DNA of 64,000 nucleotides, from assembly GCA_030054175.1 (NCBI GenBank), contig JASGCM010000008.1, forward strand, positions 62,001 to 126,000, written 5' to 3'. Positions 15,599 through 24,727 of the stretch are shown one piece after another; position 1 is the first letter of the stretch, and each line of letters starts with the position of its first letter. A program made the position numbers and the translations under genes. Origin of the DNA: Alphaproteobacteria bacterium. Lineage in GTDB: Bacteria > Pseudomonadota > Gammaproteobacteria > Burkholderiales > Burkholderiaceae_C. The notes below the pieces were generated by a model. That model worked only from the letters and a program-made list of their open reading frames with translations. It was not told the origin of the DNA and made no database searches.

Positions 15599-17054
15599 CG
15601 ACTTCACGAACCTGTCGTTGCCAGAGAAGCGGCGCGTGCTGGCGATGATGCAGGCGCGGGCGAACGGCAACGACGCAGCCGCAGATCGACCTGCGGGCTC
15701 GGCACCGGCCGCGGTGCGCCAGATCCATCCGCGCCTGGTGCGCGATCCGGCACCGGCCGACTCGCCGTTCGCCCTGACGGACCTGCAGACGGCCTACCTG
15801 GTGGCCAAGGTCAACCCGGTGAAGGTTGACCCGGCCGGCTGCCACGTCTACCTAGAATTCGAAGCCGACGGGATCGATCCGCAGCGCCTGGAGCGGGCCT
15901 GGGCACAGGTGGCCAAGGCGCACCCGATGCTGCGCGCGCAGGTGCTGCCGAACGGCATGCAGCGCATCGTCGACGACCGCGCATTGCCGGCCTTCGGCGT
16001 GGCCGACCATCGTGGCGACGCGGCGGCGGGCCAGCGCTGCATCGAGCGCGTGCGCGAAGAGCTCTCGCATCGCCTGTATCTGCCCGGCGACTGGCCGCTG
16101 TACGAGATACGCGTGACGCAGTTGCCCGAAGGGGCGGCGCGCATCCACGTCAGCATGGACTCGTGGATCGTCGACGCGCACAGCGCCGAGCAGATCTACG
16201 CCCAGTGGCAGGCCTGCTACGAACAGCCGGACCAGGCCCCGGCCGCGCCCGACGTCCGCTTCACGGATTTCATCCACAGCATGAAGGCGTTCCGCACGTC
16301 CGACGGCCACGCGCGCAGCCTAGCCTACTGGCAGCGGCGCCTGGCCGACATGCCCGATGGCCCCGCGCTGCCGTGGTCGGACGCGATCGACAAGGCCCCA
16401 GTGAACCCGCGCAACCGCCGGCGCGACGTGGCCCGTGTGCCGGCAGCGCAGTGGACGAAGCTGCAGGCGCTGTTCGCGCAGCGCAGGCTGTCGGCCACCG
16501 CGGGTGTGCTCGCGGTGTTCTGCGATGTGCTGCGCACCTGGACCGCGAATGACCGCTTCGGCCTGGTGCTGACGCTGCAAAACCGGCCGCCGATGCACGC
16601 TGACATCCAGCGCGTGTCCGGCCCGTTCACGTCCAGCGCGATGTTCGCCGCCGACCGTGTCGACGGCGAAACCTTGGGCGAGCGGGCACGCCGCTACGGT
16701 GAGCAACTGCTCGATGCGCTGGACCACGGGCACGTCGGCGCGATCGAAGCCTGGCGCAGCCTGGGGCCGGATCGCCCGCAGCGCAACGACCGCGTGGTCT
16801 TCACCAGCCTGTTGGCGGCCGGCGGCAGCCCGGGCGAGCAGGCGGGCTGGATGCAGCGCGTGGCCTTCGCCGCGGCGCAGACGCCGGGCACGGCGCTGCA
16901 TTGCCAGCTGCGCGCGGTGCAAGGAGCGCTGGAGATCACCTTCGATGCGGTGCCCTCGTGGTTCAAGGATGGTGTGGTCGAGCGCATGCTCGAGGCCTTC
17001 CAGGCCGCGCTGCGGCACCGAATGCATCTGCCACAGCCACCAGCGTGCCGATGA
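15588..17054 (+). CDS. Stand-alone NRPS heterocyclization (Cy) domain protein
   Basis: A 488-residue protein that is essentially one condensation-superfamily domain. It begins with the Cy-type ALTDLQTAYLV motif and carries DSWIVDAHS (Asp191, Asp196, Ser199), the DxxxxDxxS motif that replaces HHxxxDG in cyclization domains. Cy domains couple Cys, Ser or Thr to the upstream acyl group and cyclize it to a thiazoline or oxazoline. The short N-terminal helix (LSLPEKRRVLAMM) may dock to the preceding protein. The gene overlaps its upstream neighbour by 11 bases and the next one by four. The next protein begins with a second Cy domain, making a tandem pair split over two polypeptides. Confidence 0.88.
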   Translation: MQVDDFTNLSLPEKRRVLAMMQARANGNDAAADRPAGSAPAAVRQIHPRLVRDPAPADSPFALTDLQTAYLVAKVNPVKVDPAGCHVYLEFEADGIDPQRLERAWAQVAKAHPMLRAQVLPNGMQRIVDDRALPAFGVADHRGDAAAGQRCIERVREELSHRLYLPGDWPLYEIRVTQLPEGAARIHVSMDSWIVDAHSAEQIYAQWQACYEQPDQAPAAPDVRFTDFIHSMKAFRTSDGHARSLAYWQRRLADMPDGPALPWSDAIDKAPVNPRNRRRDVARVPAAQWTKLQALFAQRRLSATAGVLAVFCDVLRTWTANDRFGLVLTLQNRPPMHADIQRVSGPFTSSAMFAADRVDGETLGERARRYGEQLLDALDHGHVGAIEAWRSLGPDRPQRNDRVVFTSLLAAGGSPGEQAGWMQRVAFAAAQTPGTALHCQLRAVQGALEITFDAVPSWFKDGVVERMLEAFQAALRHRMHLPQPPACR

Positions 17055-20000
17055 CACTGCTGCAGCAAGGCTACCTCGCCGAGCGCATCCGGCAACCACG
17101 CCAGGCCAGCGGCTACATCTTCCGTTCGTTCCGCTGCGAAGCCTTCGAGCCCGCGCGCTGGCAGCAGGCGCTGGATGCGCTGCTGGCCGACCACCCGATG
17201 CTGAGGGCCTATGTGAGCCCGCGCGGCACGCTGGAATGCCCCGACGCGGTGGCGGCCTACGAGATCCCGGGCGCCGACGCGTCGGACGTCGACGCGCAGA
17301 CCCGCACGATGCTGCAGGACTTCGTCAACGACCGCGGCTGGCCCGCCTTCCGCCTGCGCCTGCTGCGCCAGGCGGACGGTTCGGCACTGCTGCTCAGCCT
17401 GCTCGACATGGCCGCGTTCGATGCCCATTCGGCGTGGAGCTTCTACCGCGAGCTGATCGGCCGCGCGCAAGGTGCGGCGGGCACGCGTGAATCGAGCGGC
17501 TGGAAGCCCTTCTTGCTGCAACGCGGCGCCGCGCGAGGCAGTGAGGCCCACCGGCGCCACTGGGCCGCACGCTGGGCCGATCTTCCGGCAGGCCCGCGCC
17601 TGGCCGCCCCGCGAGCCGCTTCGGCCAGTGCGACCGACACCCACGCCACGACGCGCTGGACGCACACCTGGGCCGACATCGGGCCGCTGGACGCGTGGGC
17701 ATCGGCGCACGGCGTCAGTCTTGAAGCGCTGCTGCTCGCCGCCTATGCCCGCGCGCTGCCGAACGACAACCAGCCATTTGCGCTGGGTGTCGTGGACTAC
17801 GGCCTGCGCAAGTCGGGCGGTTCACCGCTGATCGGCTTTGGCGATGCCACGCGCTTCGCCTGGGCGACGGCGCCGGCCGATCGTTCGCCCGTCGCGCTGC
17901 TGGCCCTCGCCACCGCGTTCGATCGCGAGCTGGCGGCGGATCGCCAGTATGCCGACGCCGAGCCGTTCCACGCGCTGCGCGCTCATCTGGCATCAGGTCA
18001 CCCCGCCGTCGTGCCCTCGGCGGTGATGACGAACTGCCTCGACGTGCCGGCCCCCGCGTTCAGCGGTGTCACCGAAGTGGATGCGGCGTCGGACACGCCG
18101 GGCGTCGCGATCGACAACATGGTGCAACCCAGCGCCGGCGGCCTGGCCGTCAGCTGGATCGTGCGCCGCGAGCAGGTCGACCTGGCCGAAGCCCAGCGCT
18201 GCTTCGACCGCTATGTCCAGGCGATCCAGTCGCTGGTCGAGACCCCGTCGCTGGCCGAAGCGGCCGGCGAGAGGATAAGCGCCGACGAGCGCGCGAAGCG
18301 TCTCGCGCAACTGGCCCGCTGGAACGCCACGGACGTGCCCTACGACCGCACGGTGTGCCTGCACACGCTGTTCGAGCGCCGCGCCCGGGCCGAGCCGTTT
18401 GCCATCGCCGTGCTGAGCGACGACGAGGTGCTGACCTACGGCGAGCTCGATGCACGTACCAACCGGCTGGCCAACCACCTGCAGGATCTGGGTGTCGGCC
18501 GCGGCACGCTGGTGGCGATGATGCTGCCGCGCACCAACCACCTGGTCATCGCCGCGCTGGCGATCATCAAGTGCGGCGGCGCGTTCATCCCATTGAACAT
18601 CGACGACCCGCAAGACCGGCTGACGCGCGTGCTGGCGCAGGCCCAGGCGACCATCTTCGTCTCGACGCGCGAACACTACGGCCGCTTCGACGATCCGGCG
18701 CGCCGCGTGGTGCTGCTAGACGCAGAAGTCGAGCAGATCGCCCGCCGTGCTGACCAGTTCCAGCCGCGTGAGGCCGTCTCGTCGGACGACCGCGCCTACA
18801 TCATCTTCACCAGCGGTAGCACCGGCACACCCAAGGGCGTGATCGTTCGCCATCGGCCGGTGGTCAACCTGATCGAGTGGGCCGAGCGTACTTTCCACTT
18901 CAACGCGACCGATCGGGTGCTGTTCGTCAACCCGCTCAGCTTCGACCTGTCGATCTTCGACCTGTTCGGCATGCTGGCCTACGGTGCCAGCATCCGCATC
19001 GTCAGCGATGCGGACCGCACCAATGCGCTGGCGGTGGCGGGCTTCCTGAAGGACGAGCCGATCACCTTCTGGAACTCGGCACCAGCCTACCTGCAGATGG
19101 TGTTGCCGTTCCTCGAAGGCGGGGTCAACCGGGCCCGCGCGCAACTGGAGCGCATGCGAGTGGTCTTTCTCAGCGGCGACTGGATCCCGCTGACGATGCC
19201 CGATGCGATGAAGGCGGTGGCGCCCTCGGCCCAGGTCATCAGCCTGGGTGGCGCGACCGAAGCGGCGGTGTGGTCGAACTACTTTCCGGTCGGGGCTATC
19301 GACCCGGCCTGGCGCAGCATCCCGTACGGGCGCCCGATCCAGAATGCGCGCTACTACATCCTCGACGAGCAGCGCGAGCCGGTGGCCGTGGGCGAGGCAG
19401 GTAACATGTTCATCGGTGGCGAGTGCCTGAGCGACGGCTATATCAACGAGCCCGGGTTGACCGCGCAGAGCTTCGTCAGCGACCCGTTCCATGAGCGCGC
19501 CGGCGCGATCATGTACCGCACTGGCGACCGGGCGCGCTTCTTCGCCGACGGCAACATCGAGTTCCTCGGCCGCGTCGACCATCAGGTCAAGCTGCGCGGC
19601 TACCGCATCGAGCTCGGCGAGGTCGAGGCCGCGCTCGAGGCCGCCGGCCTGCCGCGCGCGGTGGCGGTGGTGCGCGACGACGAAGCCGGCCGGCGCCTCG
19701 TCGGCTTCGCCGCGGCGTCGGCCGCGGTGAAGCCGGGCGAGCTGGTCGACGAAGCCTGCTTGGCGTCAATCCGCGGCCGGCTGCCGGCCTACATGGTGCC
19801 CGCGCAGGTGATCGTGCTGCCAGCCTTGCCGATCACGCCGAACGGCAAGGTCGATCGCAAGCGCCTAACGCAAGAGCGCATGGCGGTGCTCGCCGCCACG
19901 ACGGCGGTGTCCGAGACCCCGGCACCTTTGACGGCGACCGCCGGCCCGATCGACACGCGACTGGCCGAGTGGCTGACGCGCGCGGTGACCGAGATCCTCG

Positions 20001-23000
20001 GGCCGGACCAGGCCGCTGTCGACCTGGACGACAACCTCGGTCAACTGGGCTTCAGCTCGCTGCACTACACGATGCTCGGCGCCAAGCTGGCCAACGAGCT
20101 GGGCGTGGCGATGAACCCGGCGCTGTTCTTCCGCTATGTCAGCGTGGCCGAGATCCGCGACCACCTGTTGCGCGAGCAGGCGGCAGCGCTGGCGGCGGCA
20201 TTGGCCGCGCCCCCCGCTGCGCCGTTGGCTGCGGTTGCCGCGCCTGCCGCCGCCGCAAGTGATCTGTCGGGCGCGTTGGAGCGCTGGCTGCGCGACGCGG
20301 TGAACGCCGTGCTCGGCGCGACCGAGACCCCCGTGCAGCTGGACGACAACCTCGGCCAGCTCGGCTTCAACTCGCTGCACTACACCTCGCTCGCCGCCCG
20401 CCTGGCCGACGAGCTGAGCATGGCGCTGAACCCGGCGCTGTTCTTCCGCTATGTCAGCGTGGCCGAGATCCGCGACTACCTGCTGCGCGAACATGCCAGC
20501 GCGCTGGTTTCGGCGCTGCTGCCGGCGGCCGCACCTGTGGCGCCGGGCCCCGCGGTGCCGGCTGGCGAGCCGGCCGCGATGCCCGGATCGCCGGCGGCCC
20601 CTGCGGGCGCCATCGCGATCATCGGCATGAGCGGCGTGTTGCCTCAGGCCGCCGACCTCGACGCCTTCTGGCGCAACCTGCTGGCCGGCGCCGACAACAG
20701 CAGCCTGATCCCGGCCGACCGCTGGGACTGGCGGGCGGTCGACGGCGACCCGCATGGCCCGGGCAACTTCACCAACGTGCACCGCGCGGCGTTCATGGAC
20801 GACGTGGCCGGCTTCGACGCCGCCTTCTTCTCGATCTCGCCCCGCGAAGCCGAGCTGATGGACCCGCGCCAGCGCCTGCTGCTGGAGGGTGTCTGGTCGT
20901 GCCTGGAAGACGCTGCGCTGCGGCCGGGCGACCTGCGCGGTGAGTCGGTCGGCCTGTTCGTCGGGGCCACGGGCGACGAATACGCCACGCTGTCGCTGCA
21001 GCCCGGGCGCGAGATCGACCGCTTCACGCTGTCTGGCGTGTCGCGCACGATCCTGGCCAACCGGGTCAGCTACCTGTTCGACTGGCATGGCCCGAGCGAA
21101 GTGGTCGACACCGCGTGCTCTAGCTCGCTGGTGGCCGTGCACAACGCGGTGCGGGCGCTACAGCACGGTGATTGCAAGCTGGCTATCGCCGGCGGCATCA
21201 ACGTGATGATCGACCCGGTGCCGCATGTCTGCCTGAACAAGATCGGCATGCTTGCCGCCGATGGCCGGTGCAAGACCTTCGATGCGCGGGCGGATGGCTA
21301 TGCCCGCGGCGAGGGCATCGGGTTGATCCTGCTGAAGCCGCTGGCCGATGCGCTGCGCGACGGCGACCCGATCCATGCGGTGATCCGCGGCAGCGCGGTC
21401 AACCATGGCGGCCGCGCCACGGCGCTGAGCGCGCCGAACCCGGCGGCACAGGTGCAGGTCATCCAGGCGGCGATCCGCGCGGCGGGTGTCGACAGCGGCC
21501 GCATCGGCTACATCGAAGCCCACGGTACCGGCACGGCGCTGGGTGACCCGATCGAGATCGAAGCGCTGAAAGAGGTTTTCACACACCTGCAAGGCGAGCG
21601 CGGTCACACGCGCGCCGAAACGGGATCAGTGGCGCTGTCGTCGGTCAAGCCGAACGTCGGCCATCTCGAATCGGCGGCAGGCATCGCCGGCTTGCTGAAG
21701 GCGATCCTGTGCGTTAAGCATGGCCAGTTGCCGGCGACGCTGCACCTGCAGCAGCTCAACCCGAATATCCACCTCGACGGCAGCCCGTTCTTCATCGTGC
21801 GCGAACGCCAGGACTGGCCGATGCCGCGCGGCGCTCACGGCGGGCAAGGGCCGCGGCTGGCGGGTGTCAGCTCGTTCGGCTTCGGCGGCGTGAACGCGCA
21901 CGTCGTGGTCGAGCAGCATGTCGCACCGGCACCGAACCCGGCGGCGCGTGGTGGCGACGCGTGGTGGATTCCGCTGTCGGCGCAGGGTGCTGCTGAACTT
22001 CGCAGGCTGTGCCTTCGTCTGTCTGATTACCTCCGCGGACAGTGGCGCGATGTCGCACTGGCCGATGTGGCGCAGACGCTTCAGTCCGGCCGAACCAGCC
22101 TGAAGGAGCGGGCACTGCTTCGCGTCGGCTCGCTGGATGAACTGATCGATGCGTTGACGGCGCTGGCCGAGGACCGGCCGACGCCGGCCCTGCGCTGGCG
22201 CGGCAGCGTCAAGGCGGCGCCAATGCGCGGGGTGACGCGGCGTGTGGCCGGCGAGCTGCTGCCCGGCGGTGACGACGTGGCCGAGCGCTGGAGGCAGCAC
22301 GGCGACGCAGCGTGGCCACGTAGCACCGCGAACGCTGCGGGTCGCCGCATCCACCTGCCGACCTACCCGTTCGCGCACACGCCGTACTGGTTGTCGCCCC
22401 TGGCGACCGAGGCCGCCTGGGCGCCGTCTGGCCTGTTGCCGGCCAGCGTGCCCGACGGCATCGCGTTGTCGCCGACGAACACCGTGCTGTCGGCCCACGT
22501 CGTGGCCGGCCGCCCGGTGCTGCCGGCGGCCGCCTACCTGGCGCTGGTGCGGCGTGCGGTCGGCGTGACGGACCAGCGCGTCATCACGCTGGCCGACGCG
22601 GTGTGGATGCAGCCGTTCTCGGCCACCGGGCCGCAGTTGCTTCGGCTGACGTCACGCATCAGCCGTCAGGAGCTGAAGCGCTTCACCTTCGCCAGCGGCG
22701 CGGGCGATGCGCCGGCGGAGCACTGCACGGTCGACGTGCTGGCGACCGGGCATTCGGTGATCGACGGCGAGCCGGTGCAGGTGTCGGCTTCGCTGCCGCA
22801 CCGGGCGACCCACGACGGCTGCTATGCCACCTTCGAGCGTGGCGGTGTGCAGTTGGCCCATCCCTATCGCAGCGTGCAGAGCCTGAGTTTCGACCAAGCG
22901 AGCGCAGTTGCGAGCCTTCGCATCGAAGCGGGCGACGCCGAGTCGTGTTGGCTGCTGGCATTGGACGGGGCGCTGCAGGCGATCGCGCTGCACCATCAGC

Positions 23001-24697
23001 TCTCGCGGCCCGATGGCACGCCGAGCCTGCCGTTCCACGTCAAGCGGGTGCACCTGCATGGGCATGTCGGCGGCGCCGGCGTCACCGAGCTGACCGTGAG
23101 GCTGGCGGTGCAGCAAGCGGCGGCCGGCCGCCCGACCCGCGTGGCGAAGTACGACACCGATCTGTTAGATGCGTCCGGGCGCCGCATCGGGCGCATCGAG
23201 TCGTGCGCAGGCAAGAGCCTCGGCACGACGGCGCCGCCGGCACGGCCACCGAAGGCCGTTGCCACCGAAGCGCAGGCGGCGCATCTTTACGTGCCCCACT
23301 GGGAGCCGGTGAATGCCGCACGGGCCCCGTTGCCAGTGCGCGGCATGCTGGTCAGCACCGGTTCGTCGTGGGCCACGCCGGCGGGCTGGCTGCGGGCGGA
23401 ACGTTCCGGCAGCGACCATGCCGCTCCGGCGCGCTCGCTGCGCATCGATGCCGGTGCCGAGGCCGACTGGTCGGCCGTGCTGGCCGACGATGCGGCGCCC
23501 GAGCTGATCGTGCTGGACTACATGACGTGGCCGGTGGCCGGCGGTGACGCGGCACACGAGGCGGTCTACGCGCCGTTCAACGAGGCCTTCGCACTGGCTC
23601 GCGCCGCGATGAAGCTGCGTACGCGCCGTCCCTTGTCGGTGGTTGCCGTCTACAGCGACCAGGCCGGTTCGCTGCTGATGCCGGCGGTGCAGGCGCTGGG
23701 TGCGTTCGGCCGCGCGGTGCGTAACGAGTCGCCAGCGCTGCGTTTCAGTGCGCTCGCGCTGGCCGCCGATCCGCGGCGGATCGATCTGGCGGCGATCGGC
23801 GCCACCATCGCCGCGTTGCCGGGCGACGCGCAGCGGGCGGTCAACTACCGCTGTACCGCGGACGGCCGGCTGCTGGCTGAACGACTGACGAAGGCAGCGG
23901 CCGACACGGCACCATCGGCGCGGCCGCTGGCGGTCGGCAGCGTCGTCGTGGTCAGTGGTGGCGCGGGGGGTATCGGTCGCCTGATGGCCAGCTTCCTGAC
24001 CGCGCGAGGCTGTCGCGTGGCGCTGCTCGGTCGCTCCGACCCTGCTGTCGTCGCGACCGAGCTGACAACGGCCGGCTTGGCCGACCCGCGGCGGTGCCGC
24101 TACCTGCAGGCCGATGTCACGCAACGCGACCAGGTCCACCACGCGCTCGACCAGGTGCGACGCGACTGGGGCCCGATCCAGGCGGTGTTCCACGCTGCCG
24201 GGGGGCGCGCTGACGGCATGCTGTTGCGAAAGGACAGCCAGACGGCGCGCACGGTGCTCGCGGCCAAGGTGCTCGGCGCCATCGTGCTCGACGAGGCCAC
24301 ACGCGGCGACCCGCTCGAACACTTCATTGCGTTCTCTTCGCTGGCGTCGTACCTGGGGCCGGTAGGCCAGGCCGACTATGCCTATGCGAACGCCTTCCTG
24401 AACGGGTTGGTGACGGCGCGCAACGAGTTGGTCCGCCAGGGGCTGCGCCGCGGCGCGAGCTGTTCGGTGGGCTGGCCGCTGTGGCGCGAGGGCGGCATGC
24501 GCATGAGCGATGCCGAGCGCGACTACATCGCGCAGCTGCACGGCATGACCGACATGGCCACCGACACGGCCATGCAGTGCTTGCTCGCCGTTTTGGGCGG
24601 GGCGCATGAGACCGTCGCGATCGCAGTGGGCGACAGCGAAAAGATCGACCGCTCGATGCTGGGCCGCGCTGCCGGTGACCTCATCTACGCGACATGA
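17051..24697 (+). CDS. Hybrid NRPS-PKS: Cy-A-PCP-PCP-KS-DH-KR
   Basis: About 2,548 residues from the ATG at 17051 (ATGA overlap); the ORF-track start lies inside the Cy gene. Domains: Cy with DMAAFDAHS (Asp119, Asp124, Ser127); A domain ~417-935 with FTSGSTGTPKGV near 583; two near-identical PCPs (Ser 1003 and Ser 1108, each in DDNLGQLGF); KS from ~1187 with Cys 1356 in DTACSSSL; linker ending LPTYPFAHTPYW; DH with HVVAGRPVLP and DGALQ, so apparently active; KR with SGGAGGIGRL and the YAYAN Tyr/Asn. A-domain pocket segments (SFDLSIFDLFG, WNSAPA, FLSGDWIP, GGATEAAVW) closely resemble cysteine activators. No AT and no carrier follows the KR; the carrier lies at the start of the next protein. 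Expected product of the step is a thiazoline followed by an alkene unit. Confidence 0.9.
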   Translation: MTLLQQGYLAERIRQPRQASGYIFRSFRCEAFEPARWQQALDALLADHPMLRAYVSPRGTLECPDAVAAYEIPGADASDVDAQTRTMLQDFVNDRGWPAFRLRLLRQADGSALLLSLLDMAAFDAHSAWSFYRELIGRAQGAAGTRESSGWKPFLLQRGAARGSEAHRRHWAARWADLPAGPRLAAPRAASASATDTHATTRWTHTWADIGPLDAWASAHGVSLEALLLAAYARALPNDNQPFALGVVDYGLRKSGGSPLIGFGDATRFAWATAPADRSPVALLALATAFDRELAADRQYADAEPFHALRAHLASGHPAVVPSAVMTNCLDVPAPAFSGVTEVDAASDTPGVAIDNMVQPSAGGLAVSWIVRREQVDLAEAQRCFDRYVQAIQSLVETPSLAEAAGERISADERAKRLAQLARWNATDVPYDRTVCLHTLFERRARAEPFAIAVLSDDEVLTYGELDARTNRLANHLQDLGVGRGTLVAMMLPRTNHLVIAALAIIKCGGAFIPLNIDDPQDRLTRVLAQAQATIFVSTREHYGRFDDPARRVVLLDAEVEQIARRADQFQPREAVSSDDRAYIIFTSGSTGTPKGVIVRHRPVVNLIEWAERTFHFNATDRVLFVNPLSFDLSIFDLFGMLAYGASIRIVSDADRTNALAVAGFLKDEPITFWNSAPAYLQMVLPFLEGGVNRARAQLERMRVVFLSGDWIPLTMPDAMKAVAPSAQVISLGGATEAAVWSNYFPVGAIDPAWRSIPYGRPIQNARYYILDEQREPVAVGEAGNMFIGGECLSDGYINEPGLTAQSFVSDPFHERAGAIMYRTGDRARFFADGNIEFLGRVDHQVKLRGYRIELGEVEAALEAAGLPRAVAVVRDDEAGRRLVGFAAASAAVKPGELVDEACLASIRGRLPAYMVPAQVIVLPALPITPNGKVDRKRLTQERMAVLAATTAVSETPAPLTATAGPIDTRLAEWLTRAVTEILGPDQAAVDLDDNLGQLGFSSLHYTMLGAKLANELGVAMNPALFFRYVSVAEIRDHLLREQAAALAAALAAPPAAPLAAVAAPAAAASDLSGALERWLRDAVNAVLGATETPVQLDDNLGQLGFNSLHYTSLAARLADELSMALNPALFFRYVSVAEIRDYLLREHASALVSALLPAAAPVAPGPAVPAGEPAAMPGSPAAPAGAIAIIGMSGVLPQAADLDAFWRNLLAGADNSSLIPADRWDWRAVDGDPHGPGNFTNVHRAAFMDDVAGFDAAFFSISPREAELMDPRQRLLLEGVWSCLEDAALRPGDLRGESVGLFVGATGDEYATLSLQPGREIDRFTLSGVSRTILANRVSYLFDWHGPSEVVDTACSSSLVAVHNAVRALQHGDCKLAIAGGINVMIDPVPHVCLNKIGMLAADGRCKTFDARADGYARGEGIGLILLKPLADALRDGDPIHAVIRGSAVNHGGRATALSAPNPAAQVQVIQAAIRAAGVDSGRIGYIEAHGTGTALGDPIEIEALKEVFTHLQGERGHTRAETGSVALSSVKPNVGHLESAAGIAGLLKAILCVKHGQLPATLHLQQLNPNIHLDGSPFFIVRERQDWPMPRGAHGGQGPRLAGVSSFGFGGVNAHVVVEQHVAPAPNPAARGGDAWWIPLSAQGAAELRRLCLRLSDYLRGQWRDVALADVAQTLQSGRTSLKERALLRVGSLDELIDALTALAEDRPTPALRWRGSVKAAPMRGVTRRVAGELLPGGDDVAERWRQHGDAAWPRSTANAAGRRIHLPTYPFAHTPYWLSPLATEAAWAPSGLLPASVPDGIALSPTNTVLSAHVVAGRPVLPAAAYLALVRRAVGVTDQRVITLADAVWMQPFSATGPQLLRLTSRISRQELKRFTFASGAGDAPAEHCTVDVLATGHSVIDGEPVQVSASLPHRATHDGCYATFERGGVQLAHPYRSVQSLSFDQASAVASLRIEAGDAESCWLLALDGALQAIALHHQLSRPDGTPSLPFHVKRVHLHGHVGGAGVTELTVRLAVQQAAAGRPTRVAKYDTDLLDASGRRIGRIESCAGKSLGTTAPPARPPKAVATEAQAAHLYVPHWEPVNAARAPLPVRGMLVSTGSSWATPAGWLRAERSGSDHAAPARSLRIDAGAEADWSAVLADDAAPELIVLDYMTWPVAGGDAAHEAVYAPFNEAFALARAAMKLRTRRPLSVVAVYSDQAGSLLMPAVQALGAFGRAVRNESPALRFSALALAADPRRIDLAAIGATIAALPGDAQRAVNYRCTADGRLLAERLTKAAADTAPSARPLAVGSVVVVSGGAGGIGRLMASFLTARGCRVALLGRSDPAVVATELTTAGLADPRRCRYLQADVTQRDQVHHALDQVRRDWGPIQAVFHAAGGRADGMLLRKDSQTARTVLAAKVLGAIVLDEATRGDPLEHFIAFSSLASYLGPVGQADYAYANAFLNGLVTARNELVRQGLRRGASCSVGWPLWREGGMRMSDAERDYIAQLHGMTDMATDTAMQCLLAVLGGAHETVAIAVGDSEKIDRSMLGRAAGDLIYAT

Positions 24698-24727
24698 ACC
24701 ACAAGCATTGACGAACAAGGAGAAGGC

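Noticed and set aside
12938-15670. Antisense ORF of 910 residues
   Set aside because: Shadow of the A-ACP-KS-ACP gene for the same reason.
16163-16552. Alternative-frame ORFs inside the Cy and PKS genes
   Set aside because: All are Arg/Ala/Pro-rich shadows of the true frames.
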